From Linyphia triangularis (taxonomy: Eukaryota > Arthropoda > Arachnida > Araneae > Linyphiidae), in the NCBI GenBank assembly GCA_963978545.1, contig OZ021721.1, positions 106,352,366-106,416,365 on the forward strand: DNA of 64,000 bases, given 5' to 3'. The translations under genes were made by a program, and so were the position numbers. Positions 62,950 to 64,000 of this stretch are shown here, piece after piece. Within the stretch, counting starts at the first letter, position 1; each line of letters begins with the position of its first letter. Below the pieces are notes generated by a model, which made no database searches, was not told the origin of the DNA, and saw nothing but the letters and a program-made list of their open reading frames with translations.

Positions 62950-64000
62950 AAAACAGTTCCTAATTTCAGAGATGCCATTATAGATACGAAGTTTGTTACA
63001 ATTAAAAAATTACGATGATATTTTAAAAAGTTCTTTTAATTAAAAAAAAAAAATCTCCAAATGTGTATCAACAAATTACCACAAGTCCGAAATTTAAAGC
63101 TACTTATTAAACGAATTTTATTTACAAACAGCTACAGTATTTTAAATTACGTGCTAATATGTTCAATAATTTTTTCAATGGCTTATATACCATAATTTTG
63201 CTAAGCTGACTTCTACAATGTTTGCTTCGAGTTTTTATAAAAAATAACCAAAATACAAAGTTTGAAAAAAAATCTTGTTTATGTAATTTGAATATTTTTT
63301 AATTTTTTTTTCTGTTTGGTAAGAGTTTAAGTGAAGAGATCAGCATAAACCTTCTTAATAATGCATCCAATAAGATAGGTATGCTTGAGGAAACGCCATG
63401 TTAATACTTCTCAGAAAAGTATTTATTTATGCTATTTTCCTAAGTCTCTCCCTCCCCATCTCTTCATCAAATTATTCTATAAAGTTAATATTTTTGAAAG
63501 TTTACCTTTGATCATGTAAAATTATGTTACTAAAATTAAACCGATAATTTTAAGAATATAAATAACTGTTGGGTATAAAAGAATATAACTGAAGAATAAC
63601 AATATTCTAAAATATAATAGAAAAATCACTGATAATTATGCTGGAATAAAGTGTTAGCTTCAAAATTTTAATATACACCAATTTAAGTAAGTATTTAAAT
63701 ATTTCTAAAACACTAACACAGTTTTTTTTCTTCAAAACTTTAATACACATAAGTAATTGATTATCTGAACTAATTTAAACATTCATTTGCATTTTTTGTC
63801 TAGTAGATATTAGATATAAAGTAATTGTTATTTTAAAATAAAATCTTGGCTAAATAAATATCTTTGAAAAGAAATGTTAAAGGAATAATTGCAATTTAGT
63901 TTTTGATGATAATATTTGTAGTTTTCAACCCTAGTTATTTCAATAACATATTCAATGAGGTAGAGGATTTTGGCACCATAAAAAGAAAAAAAAAAGGTTT
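62950..64000. other. AT-rich right edge, no feature recognised
   Basis: No gene or repeat boundary was recognised up to the window end. Confidence 0.5.

Overview
This is an AT-rich, repeat-laden stretch of a eukaryotic nuclear genome. An arthropod is likely and an arachnid is my best guess. The pointers are a single intron-bounded GPCR exon in a gene desert, tRNA-derived SINEs, hAT, Tc1/mariner, pogo-like and TTAA-target DNA transposons, a solo LTR that starts TGTTACGAA, and very long (AT)n and (AAAT)n microsatellites. There are no operons, Shine-Dalgarno sites, CRISPR arrays or dense ORFs. Species assignment is inference only.

Genes. The only convincing protein-coding feature is a minus-strand exon (43480 down to 42284) that encodes all seven helices of a class A (rhodopsin-like) GPCR. 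It has a clean 3' splice site upstream, so the 5' exon or exons lie at higher coordinates or outside the window. Its scaffold residues are kept but its activation switches are replaced (D2.50 is N, DRY is E-N-L, NPxxY is C-G-L-I-Y). A second gene may start near the left edge: a GC-richer island at 540-800 carries a perfect RFX X-box, and a similar island lies at 50.45-50.95 kb.

Layout. 0-5.5 kb: promoter-like island, a 49-bp minisatellite and two hAT elements with intact 8-bp target-site duplications (TSDs). 6-11.4 kb: an old dispersed repeat split by a hAT-like element that itself holds a foldback element, then a 761-bp foldback element, a solo LTR and a tandem duplication. 11.8-14.7 kb: a decayed pogo-like transposase and an uninterrupted copy of the dispersed repeat. 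15.7-19.3 kb: a TIR element whose right half was duplicated, with a 202-bp MITE in one copy only, then another palindrome. 19.3-26.1 kb: a 111/112-bp minisatellite, a TTAA element, a foldback split by microsatellite, two SINEs and a 397-bp (AAAT)n. 28-34.6 kb: a cluster of palindromic elements (a mariner tail dimer, two TTAA palindromes and a TA foldback) and copies of a roughly 550-bp repeat. 34.8-37 kb: nested tandem repeats. 37-45.4 kb: mostly unique sequence with the GPCR exon. 45.5-47.1 kb: five nearly identical 323-bp repeats. 47.9-48.7 kb: second copy of the TTAA element. 52-53.9 kb: a 167-bp satellite with a three-monomer higher-order pattern running into about 600 bp of (AT)n. 54.5-61 kb: several TIR and foldback elements, a SINE and a pogo-like element. 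61-64 kb: AT-rich, nothing recognised.

The main theme is the density of long, nearly perfect inverted repeats: at least ten separate elements of 200-870 bp. Two TTAA palindromes with different ends share a conserved core of about 78 bp at the same distance from the terminus. Any transcript through these regions would form long hairpins.
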